Shown: in pieces, positions 41,546 through 51,424 of the stretch
Layout: every line of letters begins with the position of its first letter
How positions within the stretch are numbered: the stretch's first letter is position 1
Assembly: GCF_003867015.1 (NCBI RefSeq)
Contig: NZ_CP032548.1
Coordinates: 2,733,001-2,797,000 of the forward strand
From: Tenacibaculum singaporense
Lineage (GTDB): Bacteria; Bacteroidota; Bacteroidia; Flavobacteriales; Flavobacteriaceae
DNA length: 64,000 nt
Direction of reading: 5' to 3'
The notes under the pieces: generated by a model
What the model saw: only the letters and a program-made list of their open reading frames with translations
What the model was told of the DNA's origin: nothing
Database searches by the model: none
Made by a program: the position numbers and the translations under genes

Positions 41546-43708
41546 TTATTGACATGCGACTGTATTCCAAGAAGCTCCAGATGGCTTAACCCATTGGTTT
41601 GCTTGTGTATTTGGTGGATTCAAAGGATCAAAACCAGCATCATGTTGAATACATGTTAAGTTATCATTTCCATCTGCAATCATATAAATGAAATTTACAT
41701 TATTACCATTTGCTACGTTTAAACTTGTTAAATTATTATTTCTTAAATGCAATGAAATTACTCTTGAATTATTAGAAATATCCATGCTTGATAAGTTGTT
41801 ATTATAAGCAACAAGTGTTCTTAAATCTGGATACATAGAAACATCTAACGTACTAATTTGATTCTGTTCTAAATATAAAGTTCTTAAACCGTTTGCAATA
41901 GTAGGTAACACTAACGTAGAAATATTGTTACCTCCACATTGAAAATTCACTAAGCTAGAATGATTTGTTAAATCTATTGTACTAATACTATTTTGCTGAA
42001 TTAATATTGTTTGTAAAGCTGTATTAGCTGAAAGATCTAATGAAGTTAAGTTATTGTTTTTTAACGACAAATGTGTTATTGCTGTGTTTTGGCTTAAATC
42101 TATACTTGTTAAAGAGTTGTTCATTGCATGAAATTGTGAAATATTTTCAAAAACCTCTAAACCAGTAACATCTGAAATACTAAGACCATCTACACGAATG
42201 ACACCTGTGTAAGCTTGTGCTTCTGAAACCTGAATTTCACCATCTCCATTTGTATTTATCGATGAATTCCCTACCAATGCTGACTTAAAGTTGGCATCTG
42301 GTATGTTTACAATATTACCTGTAGCAGCTTGCAACCCCTTTCCACTAATAATAATAGCATAACTCGGTTTTGTAGGATCATTACTTTCTACAACTATCAT
42401 TGCTTGCTTTTGTCCTTCAGATTGTGGTGTAAAACGTGCTGTTACCTCATAAAAGCTATTAGGAGCAATCGTTTGTGGTGCAGATACATTTACCAAAGTA
42501 AAGTTATTAGCATTGGCTCCGCTCATTCTAATATTACTTACCTCTAAATTTCCTTGACCATTATTCTGAATAGCAAAAGTTAAATCATTTCCAGAGTTCC
42601 CTACAGTAACATCACCAAAGTTTAATCCTGTTTCACTAAAAGCAATTGCAGGTTGTGCTGGCGCTGTTCCTGTTCCATTCATTGGTAAAAACACTTCATT
42701 TTCACTAGAGTTATTAAAAAATCTAATAGATGCTGAAGCAAATCCTTGTGAACTTGGCGTGAACTTAACTTCAAAAGTATATGTATCACCTGGAGCAATA
42801 GTTCTTATTAATGAACTTGTTCCTCCTATTACTGTAAAAGATGATGATGAACTACCTCCTATAATATTCACATTAGTAATCTCTAAATCTGTATTTCCTG
42901 TATTAGAAACTATAATATTTTTAGATAAGTCTTCACCTACTTCAACATTCCCAAAACTTATAGGTGATTCACTAAACTCTATAACTGACATAGGTGTTGC
43001 TGTAGCTTTACCGCTTAAGGCAATGGCTTTAACACCTGCATTAGTTGTCACCTCTAAACTTGCTGTTTTTTCTCCTACATTGGTTGGCTCAAATACTACC
43101 GTAATGGTTTTAGTTTCTCCTGCAGCTAAAGTTTCTGTTGTTGCTGAAGTTGAAAAGTTAGCAGCATTGGTCCCTTTTATTTCAAAGCCTGTAATTTCTA
43201 AGTCTGCATCTCCACTATTAGTTATAGTAAACGTAGCGTCTTTTGTTTGATTAATCTCTACGTTTCCAAAAACCAAAGCCGTTTCACTTAAATCAACACC
43301 TGGTAATGGTTTTGGTTTTGCAATTCCTGTTACTTTTACTTCTTTTTTCCCAATATTAGTCGTAATTTCTAAGATAGCCTTTTTTTCTCCTTCTGTTAAA
43401 GGAGCAAAGGTAATTTCAAAAGTATACGATTCTTCCTTTTTAATTACTTTTGGTACTGCACTAGTTGAAAAATCAGCAGCATTTGTTCCTTTTAATACAA
43501 ATTCATCTATTTCTAAATCTGAACCTCCCTCATTTGTTACTTTAAACGAATAGTTAATAGTTTGTTCTACTTCTACTGCTCCAAAATCCTTTTCTATATC
43601 AGTAATAGAAAACTCTGCTGGAATAATTTCTTCATCCTTATCACAACTTGTGATACTTACAAGTACAAAAAGAATAGCACTTGCATACATGTTAATTTTT
43701 TTTCTCAT
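41546..43708 (-). CDS. Choice-of-anchor D / leucine-rich repeat surface lipoprotein
   Basis: A 720-residue lipoprotein (lipobox SITSC, acyl Cys near residue 22). Four tandem Ig-like 'choice-of-anchor D' repeats of about 100 residues occupy about 30-460, each with the pattern F-G-x-V-x-V ... N-x-G-x-x-[DN]-L-E-[IV]. Then comes an EF-hand-like segment (NTNGDGEIQVSEA) and at least seven leucine-rich repeats of 20-22 residues (SLKNNNLTSLDLSANTAL and variants), ending in a Cys-containing cap (TCIQHDAG, WNTVACQ). It resembles internalin-type adhesins. There is no type-IX tail. Probably displayed on the cell surface for binding proteins or particles. Confidence 0.88.
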   Translation of the reverse strand: MRKKINMYASAILFVLVSITSCDKDEEIIPAEFSITDIEKDFGAVEVEQTINYSFKVTNEGGSDLEIDEFVLKGTNAADFSTSAVPKVIKKEESYTFEITFAPLTEGEKKAILEITTNIGKKEVKVTGIAKPKPLPGVDLSETALVFGNVEINQTKDATFTITNSGDADLEITGFEIKGTNAANFSTSATTETLAAGETKTITVVFEPTNVGEKTASLEVTTNAGVKAIALSGKATATPMSVIEFSESPISFGNVEVGEDLSKNIIVSNTGNTDLEITNVNIIGGSSSSSFTVIGGTSSLIRTIAPGDTYTFEVKFTPSSQGFASASIRFFNNSSENEVFLPMNGTGTAPAQPAIAFSETGLNFGDVTVGNSGNDLTFAIQNNGQGNLEVSNIRMSGANANNFTLVNVSAPQTIAPNSFYEVTARFTPQSEGQKQAMIVVESNDPTKPSYAIIISGKGLQAATGNIVNIPDANFKSALVGNSSINTNGDGEIQVSEAQAYTGVIRVDGLSISDVTGLEVFENISQFHAMNNSLTSIDLSQNTAITHLSLKNNNLTSLDLSANTALQTILIQQNSISTIDLTNHSSLVNFQCGGNNISTLVLPTIANGLRTLYLEQNQISTLDVSMYPDLRTLVAYNNNLSSMDISNNSRVISLHLRNNNLTSLNVANGNNVNFIYMIADGNDNLTCIQHDAGFDPLNPPNTQANQWVKPSGASWNTVACQ

Positions 43709-43891
43709 GTGTGTTTATTTTTCTGATTTATTTTTTGTGCTTCCTTATAGTTATAAAGCACTTCTCCCTTATATTGGAAGTAAAATTACACACAGGACAC
43801 CTCTTACAGTGAAAAAACTGCTGAAGTGATTTTATCTTTTTCTAAAACACTTTTTTTTTTTTCTAAAAACACCTAATACCTATTTAAAAAC

Positions 43892-43921
43892 AAAAAAGCC
43901 CGTCAAATGACGAGCTTTTTT
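43892..43921 (-). terminator. Terminator of dnaK
   Basis: Stem AAAAAAGC-CCGTCA with TGACGAGCTTTTTT (one mismatch), tiny loop. It sits just after dnaK on the minus strand and before the lipoprotein gene. Confidence 0.8.
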
Positions 43922-43975
43922 ACATCTACAGTCCTAATAAAACTTATAATGCTTTTTAGGATAATACAATCAAAT

Positions 43976-45883
43976 TTATTTTACTTCTTCAAAATCTACA
44001 TCTTCTACATTATCTCCTCCTTCAGCTGAAGCTCCTGCATCTGCACTTCCTTGCTCACCAGCTCCATTTGCTTGTGCATCTTGTTGTGCTTTATACATCT
44101 CTTCAGAAGCAACTTTCCAAGCTTCGTTAATCTTTTCCATTGCAGCATCGATAGCAGCAAGGTCTTTAGATTCGTGTGCTTTCTTTAACTCTTCTAAAGC
44201 AGCCTCGATTGGTTCTTTCTTATCTGCTGATAATTTATCACCAAACTCTTTTAATTGCTTTTCAGTTTGGAAAATCATGGAATCTGCTCCGTTAATTTTA
44301 TCTGCAGTTTCTTTAGCCTTTGCATCTGCATCTGCATTTGCTTCTGCATCTGCTTTCATCTTTTGAATTTCTTCATCTGTTAATCCAGAAGAAGCTTCGA
44401 TACGGATGTTTTGAGATTTACCTGTTGCTTTATCCGCTGCAGATACGTTGATGATTCCGTTTGCATCAATATCAAAAGTTACTTCAATTTGAGGAACTCC
44501 TCTTGGTGCTGGTGGAATATCTGTTAATTGGAAACGACCAATTGTTTTATTGTCTGCTGCCATCGCTCTTTCACCTTGTAATACGTGAATATCTACTGAT
44601 GGTTGGTTATCTACTGCTGTAGAGAATACTTGCGACTTTTTAGTTGGAATGGTTGTATTTGCATCGATTAACTTTGTAAATACATTACCCATTGTTTCAA
44701 TTCCTAATGATAATGGTGTTACATCTAATAATAATACGTCTTTTACATCACCAGTTAACACTCCTCCTTGAATTGCTGCTCCTAACGATACAACTTCGTC
44801 TGGATTTACTCCTTTACTTGGCGCTTTTCCGAAGAACTTCTCAACTGCTTCTTGAATTGCAGGAATACGAGTTGAACCTCCTACTAAGATAATCTCATCG
44901 ATATCAGAAGTTGATAAATCAGCATTTTTTAACGCTGTTTGACAAGGCTCGATAGTTCTTTTTACTAAATCGTCAATTAATTGCTCAAACTTAGCTCTAC
45001 TTAACGTTCTTACCAAGTGCTTTGGTCCACTAGCTGTAGCAGTGATATATGGTAAGTTAATTTCTGTAGAAGTTGTGCTTGATAATTCTATCTTCGCTTT
45101 TTCAGCAGCTTCTTTTAAACGTTGTAATGCCATAGGATCTTTACGTAAATCCATATTTTCTTCAGCATTAAACTCATCTGCTAACCAGTTAATGATTTTT
45201 TCATCTACATCATCACCTCCTAGGTGCGTATCTCCATCAGTAGCTAATACTTCAAATACTCCATCTCCTAATTCTAAGATAGAAACATCATGTGTACCTC
45301 CACCAAAGTCAAATACTACAATTTTCTTATCATCATTTGCTTTATCTAATCCATAAGCTAAAGCTGCAGCTGTAGGCTCGTTAATAATACGACGAACCTT
45401 TAGTCCTGCAATCTCTCCTGCTTCTTTAGTTGCCTGACGTTGAGCATCGTTAAAATATGCTGGCACAGTAATTACAGCTTCAGAAACTCCTTGACCTAAG
45501 TAGTCTTCAGCAGTTTTCTTCATTTTCTGTAATATCATTGCAGAAATTTCCTGAGGTGTATACATACGATCATCAATTTTAACTCTTGGTGTATCGTTAT
45601 CACCTTTTGCTACCTCATAAGGAACTCTTTCTGCTTCTCTTTGAGACTCAGAATATTTATTCCCCATAAAACGTTTAATAGAATAAACTGTTTTAGTTGG
45701 GTTTGTTACTGCTTGACGCTTTGCAGGATCTCCTACTTTACGTTCACCTCCTTCTACAAATGCAACTATAGAAGGGGTTGTTCTTTTTCCTTCTGCATTT
45801 GGAATTACTACAGGCTCATTACCTTCCATCACAGACACACATGAGTTCGTAGTACCTAAATCTATACCTATAATTTTACTCAT
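43976..45883 (-). CDS. dnaK: Molecular chaperone DnaK (Hsp70)
   Basis: A 635-residue Hsp70: [16 protein letters not shown] at the ATP phosphate loop, [15 protein letters not shown], the linker [16 protein letters not shown], the substrate-binding domain, and an acidic C-terminal tail (DVDFEEVK). Full length. It acts in the cytosol with DnaJ and GrpE, neither of which is in the window. Upstream, an ATGACA-gag-TGTCAT inverted repeat abuts the NUDIX stop and may be involved in heat regulation. Confidence 0.98.
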   Translation of the reverse strand: MSKIIGIDLGTTNSCVSVMEGNEPVVIPNAEGKRTTPSIVAFVEGGERKVGDPAKRQAVTNPTKTVYSIKRFMGNKYSESQREAERVPYEVAKGDNDTPRVKIDDRMYTPQEISAMILQKMKKTAEDYLGQGVSEAVITVPAYFNDAQRQATKEAGEIAGLKVRRIINEPTAAALAYGLDKANDDKKIVVFDFGGGTHDVSILELGDGVFEVLATDGDTHLGGDDVDEKIINWLADEFNAEENMDLRKDPMALQRLKEAAEKAKIELSSTTSTEINLPYITATASGPKHLVRTLSRAKFEQLIDDLVKRTIEPCQTALKNADLSTSDIDEIILVGGSTRIPAIQEAVEKFFGKAPSKGVNPDEVVSLGAAIQGGVLTGDVKDVLLLDVTPLSLGIETMGNVFTKLIDANTTIPTKKSQVFSTAVDNQPSVDIHVLQGERAMAADNKTIGRFQLTDIPPAPRGVPQIEVTFDIDANGIINVSAADKATGKSQNIRIEASSGLTDEEIQKMKADAEANADADAKAKETADKINGADSMIFQTEKQLKEFGDKLSADKKEPIEAALEELKKAHESKDLAAIDAAMEKINEAWKVASEEMYKAQQDAQANGAGEQGSADAGASAEGGDNVEDVDFEEVK

Positions 45884-45971
45884 AATCTTTATTTATCTTT
45901 TTTAAGTTTTAAATTCAATTTTACGAGTAGTATTAGTCAAAGTGTATGCCATTGGTTTTTTATTTGTATTT

Positions 45972-46019
45972 TGACAGAAAAAGACACAAATCCAATCATT
46001 TTTTATGACAGAGTGTCAT
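45972..46019. promoter_or_regulatory. Candidate heat-shock operator upstream of dnaK
   Basis: ATGACA-GAG-TGTCAT (46005-46019) is a 15-bp inverted repeat; a half-related TGACAGAAAAAGACA lies at 45972-45986. Both are 90-130 nt upstream of dnaK. No CIRCE element is seen. Role as operator is inference. Confidence 0.4.
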
Positions 46020-46624
46020 TAATCGATGTTATCTAGATAAGATTCATAGACCATTATTATATTAGCAAATGTATTCTGTAATGCTTTATTTGTTTCTTTC
46101 TTATCTTTAAACTCTGCTTTTGTAATCCCCTCTTCTAATTGAGGAGTTAAACTTCCTTTATAATTAGAAAACATTAAATACCAATGTGTTTGTTTTAATC
46201 GATATTCATTTTGTAGCATAAATAAATGATAAGTAACAAGTAGTTTTCGGTTAATAATTAGTTTTTCAATGCCGCATTCTTCTTCAACTTCTCTTATGGC
46301 TGCTTCCTCTAAATTTTCTCCTTCTTCTACACGTCCTTTAGGTAAATCCCATTTACTTCCTCTGTAAATAAAAAGTACTTTTTTGTTTTCATTTAAAACT
46401 AATCCTCCTGCCGCTGTAATTACTTTATACTTAACTTTAAAGTCTATCCAGTCTTCAGTTAAGTTATTAGAATAGATATAAACACCATCCAATTTACCTA
46501 CTTTTAACTTGTAAATAAGTTCTTCAATAATTGTATTTTTGTAAATATAAACTGAAAAATCTTCTTCATTTTTAAGTGAAGTTGTAAAGATTATTGGTTT
46601 ATCATTAACAAAAACTTTATACAT
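46019..46624 (-). CDS. NUDIX hydrolase
   Basis: A 201-residue protein beginning MYKVFVNDKPIIF. A longer frame to 46645 would overlap the pyrE start, so I place the start at 46624, 7 nt from the pyrE ATG. The N-terminal 65 residues are an extra domain. The NUDIX box is GRVEEGENLEEAAIREVEEE followed by CGI, which fits GX5EX7REUXEEXGU. The substrate is unknown; the arrangement (extra N-terminal domain, next to pyrE) is common in Flavobacteriia as I recall. Reads toward dnaK. Confidence 0.9.
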   Translation of the reverse strand: MYKVFVNDKPIIFTTSLKNEEDFSVYIYKNTIIEELIYKLKVGKLDGVYIYSNNLTEDWIDFKVKYKVITAAGGLVLNENKKVLFIYRGSKWDLPKGRVEEGENLEEAAIREVEEECGIEKLIINRKLLVTYHLFMLQNEYRLKQTHWYLMFSNYKGSLTPQLEEGITKAEFKDKKETNKALQNTFANIIMVYESYLDNID

Positions 46625-46627
46625 TTG
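46594..46627 (+). promoter_or_regulatory. Promoter of pyrE inside the divergent NUDIX gene (leaderless)
   Basis: TTG at 46594-46596, 23-nt spacer, TACATTTG at 46620-46627, then CGCT and the ATG at 46632. Transcription should start at or beside the start codon. Confidence 0.5.
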
Positions 46628-46631
46628 CGCT

Positions 46632-47282
46632 ATGGATTTTAACAAAGATACAGCAAAAAAAACTGCCGAGCTTCTTTTGCAAATTAAGGCTATAAAATTG
46701 AGCCCCCAAGAACCTTTTACATGGGCTTCTGGGTGGAAATCACCTATTTATTGCGATAACAGGATTACATTATCTTACCCACCTGTTAGAAACTTTTTAA
46801 AACAAGAAATTGCTAAACTAGTAGAAGAAAAACATGGTAAACCTGATGTTATTGCAGGTGTTGCTACTGGTGCTATTGCAATTGGTATACTAGTTGCTCA
46901 AGAGCTTGGAGTGCCTTTTGTATATGTTAGACCCGAACCAAAAAAACATGGTAGACAAAACCAAATTGAAGGACATATAGAAAGTGGTCAAAACGTAGTA
47001 GTAATTGAAGATTTAATTAGCACTGGAAAAAGTAGTTTAAATGCTGTAAAAGCATTGAAGGAAGCACATGCCAATGTAAAAGGGATGATTGCTATTTTTT
47101 CTTACGGGTTTAATATTGCTACTGAGAATTTTAAAAATGATAAAGTAGAACTTACTACTTTGAGTAATTATGAACATTTATTAGAACAAGCCTTAGATAG
47201 TAAATATATTACTAGTGAAGAATTTCGAACATTAGAAGATTGGAGAATTGCCCCTAGTGAATGGAATCAAAACGATAAATAA
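46632..47282 (+). CDS. pyrE: Orotate phosphoribosyltransferase
   Basis: A 216-residue type I phosphoribosyltransferase. It has FTWASGWKSPIYCDNR near the N-terminus, the catalytic loop KKHGRQNQIEGH and the PRPP motif VVVIEDLISTGKSSL. It makes orotidine-5'-phosphate in pyrimidine synthesis. Starts 7 nt from the divergent NUDIX start. The SRPBCC gene follows after 10 nt and may share the transcript. Confidence 0.96.
   Translation: MDFNKDTAKKTAELLLQIKAIKLSPQEPFTWASGWKSPIYCDNRITLSYPPVRNFLKQEIAKLVEEKHGKPDVIAGVATGAIAIGILVAQELGVPFVYVRPEPKKHGRQNQIEGHIESGQNVVVIEDLISTGKSSLNAVKALKEAHANVKGMIAIFSYGFNIATENFKNDKVELTTLSNYEHLLEQALDSKYITSEEFRTLEDWRIAPSEWNQNDK
46643..46650 (-). promoter_or_regulatory. -7 element of the NUDIX gene inside pyrE
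   Basis: Minus strand TATCTTTG, 18 nt before the NUDIX ATG. It lies in the pyrE coding sequence, so the two divergent promoters overlap the opposite genes. No -33 box recognised. Confidence 0.35.
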
Positions 47283-47292
47283 CAGCACAACA

Positions 47293-47682
47293 ATGAATAT
47301 AGAAGGAAATACAGTTACTGTAAAAAAATCATCTAAAGATTTATTTGAATTTCTAACCAAATTAGAAAACTTTGAACAACTAATGCCTGAAAACACTCAA
47401 AAATTTGAAGTTGATGGTGATAGCTTTATTTTTGGTTTAAAAGGTATGCCAGAAATTCGTTTAATAATGAAGGAAAAAACTGAATACTCTAATGTTACTT
47501 TAGGTGCTGCTAGTAGCAAATTACCTTTTACATTAGCTGCTGACATTAGTGAAATTAGTGATAATGAAAGCCAAGTTACGTTAAAATTCAATGGTGAATT
47601 TAATGCAATGATGGCAATGATGGTAAAAGCACCATTAACTAAGTTTATTGGCACATTAACTGAAAATTTAGAAAAATTATAA
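47293..47682 (+). CDS. SRPBCC (START-like) family protein
   Basis: A 129-residue protein beginning MNIEGNTVTVKKSSKDLFEF. The frame is open to 47248 inside pyrE, but this ATG is right after the pyrE stop and fits the fold. The pattern of a small helix-grip protein (FLTKLENFEQLMPENTQKFE ... ADISEISDNESQVTLKFNGE) suggests a hydrophobic ligand cavity. No enzyme function known. It often follows pyrE in Flavobacteriia in my memory. Stop interlocked with birA stop in TTATAA. Confidence 0.8.
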   Translation: MNIEGNTVTVKKSSKDLFEFLTKLENFEQLMPENTQKFEVDGDSFIFGLKGMPEIRLIMKEKTEYSNVTLGAASSKLPFTLAADISEISDNESQVTLKFNGEFNAMMAMMVKAPLTKFIGTLTENLEKL

Positions 47683-48414
47683 AGTAGCAAACGAAACCTC
47701 TTTCAAACCAAATTCTTGAATTGTTTCGTTTTCTAGCTCAATTTGGAGGTTACCACTTTTTGAAACTCCAATAATTTTACCCATAAATAAAATGTTCTGA
47801 CTGTTTTTAAACATTGTTGGAACATTTTTTTTATACAATCTCTTTAAGTAAGCTTCTTCTAATAAACTATATTCTTTTCTTTCTAAAATCGTATGGTAGT
47901 TTTTTAGCCTCATTAAAATACTTTCTAGTAAAGTCTCTAGGTTAAACTCTTTACCTAAAATCTTTTTTACGGAAGAAGCGTTAGGTAAATTTTTGGAAAA
48001 CGAATCTTGATTTACATTAATTCCTATTCCTACTACTGACGACACAATCTTACTTCCTTTCAATGTATTTTCAATTAAAATACCTCCCAACTTTTTATTT
48101 CCTGACAGAATGTCGTTAGGCCATTTTATCGACAAACTTGGTAAATCTAACTCTTTTAACGCTTCATAAACACTTAGCGAAATACAAAAGCTCAAATACT
48201 TATGATTTTCTACATCCAAGTCTGAAAACCTAGAAAACACACTAAAAGTAAGGTTCTTTCCTTCTTCAACAACCCATTCAGAATTCATTTGCCCCCTACC
48301 CTTTGTTTGAGTTTTAGCAACTACAACTGTAAAATCATCAACTACCACTTTTGACACCATATTCTTCAAAAAAGTGTTGGTAGAGTCGATGGCATTAAGT
48401 TTGATTATTTTCAT
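47677..48414 (-). CDS. birA: Biotin--[acetyl-CoA-carboxylase] ligase
   Basis: A 245-residue BPL of the short class without DNA-binding domain, so it cannot act as repressor. Seen are the biotin loop TKGRGQMNSEWV (variant of GRGRxGRxW), the catalytic KWPNDIL and the KLGGILIE motif. Attaches biotin to the carboxyl carrier protein. Divergent from rsfS and convergent with the SRPBCC gene. Confidence 0.94.
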   Translation of the reverse strand: MKIIKLNAIDSTNTFLKNMVSKVVVDDFTVVVAKTQTKGRGQMNSEWVVEEGKNLTFSVFSRFSDLDVENHKYLSFCISLSVYEALKELDLPSLSIKWPNDILSGNKKLGGILIENTLKGSKIVSSVVGIGINVNQDSFSKNLPNASSVKKILGKEFNLETLLESILMRLKNYHTILERKEYSLLEEAYLKRLYKKNVPTMFKNSQNILFMGKIIGVSKSGNLQIELENETIQEFGLKEVSFATL

Positions 48415-48472
48415 GTAGATTTAGCGTGTAAAACAAGTATCAATATTACATAAATTACTCGCAAAAAAATAA

Positions 48473-48480
48473 TAACTTTG
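48473..48480 (+). promoter_or_regulatory. -7 element of the rsfS-ftsH run
   Basis: TAACTTTG, 20 nt before the rsfS ATG. No -33 TTG at a fitting distance. Confidence 0.4.
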
Positions 48481-48500
48481 CTAAAACTTAATTTTTTTTA

Positions 48501-48869
48501 ATGACAATAAAACAAACAAACACAGACGATCTTTTAGCTGTGATTATTAAAGGGATTGATGATGTAAAAGGAGAGGATATCCAATTACTAGATTTAAGAG
48601 AGATAGAAAACACTGTTTGTGATTATTTTGTAGTTTGTTCTGCTAATTCGAACACACAAGTTAATGCCATTTCGGGCTCTGTACAAAAAATAGTAAGTAA
48701 AGAACTAAAAGACAAACCTTGGCATGTTGAAGGGCAAGGAAACTCTGAATGGGTTCTTATGGATTACGTAAACGTTGTTGTACACATCTTTCAAAAACAA
48801 GTTCGTGAATTTTACGACATTGAAAGCCTTTGGGGAGATGCAAAAATTACAGAAATCAACCCAGCATAA
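48501..48869 (+). CDS. rsfS: Ribosomal silencing factor RsfS
   Basis: A 122-residue protein with family segments CDYFVVCSANSNTQVNAI, PWHVEGQGNSEWVLMDY and VVHIFQKQVREFYDIESLW. RsfS binds ribosomal protein L14 and blocks subunit joining in starvation. It is followed 25 nt later by ftsH; this pair is typical in Bacteroidota. Confidence 0.95.
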   Translation: MTIKQTNTDDLLAVIIKGIDDVKGEDIQLLDLREIENTVCDYFVVCSANSNTQVNAISGSVQKIVSKELKDKPWHVEGQGNSEWVLMDYVNVVVHIFQKQVREFYDIESLWGDAKITEINPA

Positions 48870-48894
48870 TTGCTAACACTTTATACACCTTTTT

Positions 48895-50820
48895 ATGAGT
48901 GATAATAAAAAAAACGCGCCAAAATTTAGTTTCAATTCTTTTTGGCTATACATACCAATAATAATAATCTTACTAGGATTAAGTTTTTTTAATTCTGGTA
49001 ACTTAGGTTCTCGTAATATTACAAAAAACGAGTTTACTAAAATTCTCCAAGCAAACGATATCAAAGAAATCGTTGTAGAAAATAATAATGTTGCTCAAAT
49101 ATTTTTAAAGTCGGAAGCTTTAAAAAAAGAAGAGCATAAAAAACTAGCAGATTCTCCTTTTTACAGACAAGGATCACCTCTTTACACATATAACTTTGGT
49201 GATTTACAAAACTTTGAAAATGAAATCAATAAAGAAAAAGAAGAAAAGAATCTTGATTTCGACAAGGTAAATGTAGAAAGAACTAGTATGATGGATACCA
49301 TCATTAGTTTCCTTCCTTTCATTTTATTGATTGTTATTTGGCTATTCTTTATGAGAAGAATGTCTGGAGCTGCTGGAGGCGGTGGTGCTGGAGGGCAAAT
49401 TTTTAACATAGGTAAATCTAAAGCTAAGCTTTTTGACGAAAATACTAAGGTTAAAACTACATTTAAAAATGTAGCAGGCTTAGAAGGCGCAAAAGAAGAA
49501 GTTCAAGAAATTGTTGACTTCTTAAAAAGCCCAGAAAAATACACCAAATTAGGAGGTAAAATTCCTAAAGGCGCTTTATTAGTAGGACCTCCTGGTACAG
49601 GTAAAACCTTATTAGCAAAAGCTGTTGCTGGTGAAGCTGGAGTTCCTTTTTTCTCTTTATCTGGTTCAGATTTTGTTGAAATGTTTGTTGGTGTTGGTGC
49701 CTCACGTGTACGTGACTTATTTAAACAAGCACAACAAAAATCTCCTTCAATTATTTTTATTGATGAAATTGATGCTATTGGACGTGCCAGAGGTAAGAAC
49801 AGTATGACAGGCGGTAATGATGAGCGTGAAAACACTCTAAATCAATTATTAACTGAAATGGATGGTTTCGGTACTGATACAAATGTGATTGTATTAGCAG
49901 CAACTAACCGTGCTGATGTATTGGACAAAGCCTTAATGCGTGCTGGTCGTTTTGATCGTCAAATTTATGTTGACTTACCAGATTTACATGAACGTAGAGA
50001 AATTTTTGAAGTTCATATTAAACCTTTAAAATTAGCTGCTAATGCTGATTTAGAATTTTTAGCACAACAAACACCAGGTTTCTCTGGTGCTGATATTGCT
50101 AATTTATGTAACGAAGCTGCCTTAATTGCTGCTAGAAATGGTAAAGAAGCTATTGAACATCAAGATTTCTTAGATGCTGTTGATAGAATTGTAGGTGGTT
50201 TAGAAAAGAAAAATAAAGTGATTACTCCTAAAGAAAAGAAAGTAATTGCTTTTCATGAAGCAGGTCATGCAACCGTTAGTTGGATGTTAGAACACGCCGC
50301 TCCATTAGTTAAAGTAACTATTGTTCCTCGTGGTCAATCATTAGGTGCCGCTTGGTATCTTCCTGAAGAAAGAAAAATTGTTCAAACAGAACAAATGCTA
50401 GATGAAATGTGTGCTACTATGGGAGGTAGAGCTGCTGAAAAATTAATTTTCAATAAAATTTCAACTGGAGCGTTAAGTGATTTAGAAAAAGTTACTAAAC
50501 AAGCTCGAGCTATGGTTACTGTTTACGGTTTAAATGACAAAGTAGGTAATGTTACTTATTATGATTCATCAGGAAATGACGCCTTTGTAAAACCATATAG
50601 TGAGGCAACTGCACAAAAAATTGATGAAGAAATTTCTGAAATAATAGAAAACCAATACAAAAGAGCCATTAATATACTGGACCAGAACAAAGATAAGTTA
50701 ACTGAACTTGCTGATTTATTACTGGAAAAAGAAGTTATCTTCAAAGATGATTTAATAAAAATCTTTGGTGACAGACCTTTTGGAAAGGAAGAAAAGCCTC
50801 AAATTACAACAGAAGAATAG
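48895..50820 (+). CDS. ftsH: ATP-dependent zinc metalloprotease FtsH
   Basis: A 641-residue membrane AAA protease. Two helices flank a periplasmic part (about 16-35 and 140-158), a Gly-rich stretch follows, the AAA domain has Walker A GPPGTGKT (about residue 231), Walker [12 protein letters not shown] and the second region of homology ([19 protein letters not shown]). The M41 protease site is HEAGH (about 453-457) with a downstream Asp. It removes damaged membrane proteins. Followed by the LUD gene after 10 nt. Confidence 0.97.
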   Translation: MSDNKKNAPKFSFNSFWLYIPIIIILLGLSFFNSGNLGSRNITKNEFTKILQANDIKEIVVENNNVAQIFLKSEALKKEEHKKLADSPFYRQGSPLYTYNFGDLQNFENEINKEKEEKNLDFDKVNVERTSMMDTIISFLPFILLIVIWLFFMRRMSGAAGGGGAGGQIFNIGKSKAKLFDENTKVKTTFKNVAGLEGAKEEVQEIVDFLKSPEKYTKLGGKIPKGALLVGPPGTGKTLLAKAVAGEAGVPFFSLSGSDFVEMFVGVGASRVRDLFKQAQQKSPSIIFIDEIDAIGRARGKNSMTGGNDERENTLNQLLTEMDGFGTDTNVIVLAATNRADVLDKALMRAGRFDRQIYVDLPDLHERREIFEVHIKPLKLAANADLEFLAQQTPGFSGADIANLCNEAALIAARNGKEAIEHQDFLDAVDRIVGGLEKKNKVITPKEKKVIAFHEAGHATVSWMLEHAAPLVKVTIVPRGQSLGAAWYLPEERKIVQTEQMLDEMCATMGGRAAEKLIFNKISTGALSDLEKVTKQARAMVTVYGLNDKVGNVTYYDSSGNDAFVKPYSEATAQKIDEEISEIIENQYKRAINILDQNKDKLTELADLLLEKEVIFKDDLIKIFGDRPFGKEEKPQITTEE

Positions 50821-50830
50821 TTTTATTTTA

Positions 50831-51421
50831 ATGAATTTTTTCAAAAAATTATTTAAAACATATCAAGAATCATCTAAAGAAAAAAAAGTGAACGAACAAG
50901 AAGTTCATTTGTCTTTAGATGATTCTTTTGTTCATCATTTTATTAATAAAGGAGGAAAGTTTTTATACTGTACATCAATAAACGAAGTAAGTAATCATTT
51001 AAAAAACATCTTACAAGAGAATAATTGGCGTAAAATTACTTGTACCGATTTTGATTTATTAAAGATTACTGAAAAAATTGATATATCTGTACAAAACCAT
51101 TCCTCTGATTCTGTACCTTTTTTTACTTCTTGTGAGCATTTAATTGCTGATAAAGGAGAAATCTTATTTTCTTCTAATCAAATAGGCAGTCATAAACTAG
51201 CGTCTCTATCTAAGCATTTTATTGTTTATGCTACTACGAGTCAGTTAGTAAAAAACACAGGAGAAGGATTAACAGGTATTAAAACACATTTTAGCGGCAA
51301 TATACCAACCAACATAAGTTCCATTAAGAATTATACGTTTGAAGTTGAAGATGATAATTTTTTGAGTTATGGTAATAATAACACAAAAGATTTATATTTG
51401 CTGCTCTTTGAAGACCTTTAA
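50831..51421 (+). CDS. LUD domain protein (LutC/YkgG-like)
   Basis: A 196-residue protein beginning MNFFKKLFKTYQE. The frame also runs upstream inside ftsH, but this ATG after the ftsH stop is the natural one. Similar to LutC-like LUD proteins: SCEHLIADKGEILFSSNQIG, FIVYATTSQLV and NTGEGLTGIKTHFSG. No LutA or LutB is near, so a role in lactate use is not supported. The gene stands between ftsH and cdsA in Bacteroidota (from memory) and likely has another, unknown role. Confidence 0.8.
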   Translation: MNFFKKLFKTYQESSKEKKVNEQEVHLSLDDSFVHHFINKGGKFLYCTSINEVSNHLKNILQENNWRKITCTDFDLLKITEKIDISVQNHSSDSVPFFTSCEHLIADKGEILFSSNQIGSHKLASLSKHFIVYATTSQLVKNTGEGLTGIKTHFSGNIPTNISSIKNYTFEVEDDNFLSYGNNNTKDLYLLLFEDL

Positions 51422-51424
51422 AAT

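Noticed and set aside
42759..43250. Long plus-strand ORF antisense to the anchor-D lipoprotein
   Set aside because: A mirror frame of the repeats in the lipoprotein gene; it has no independent start or promoter.
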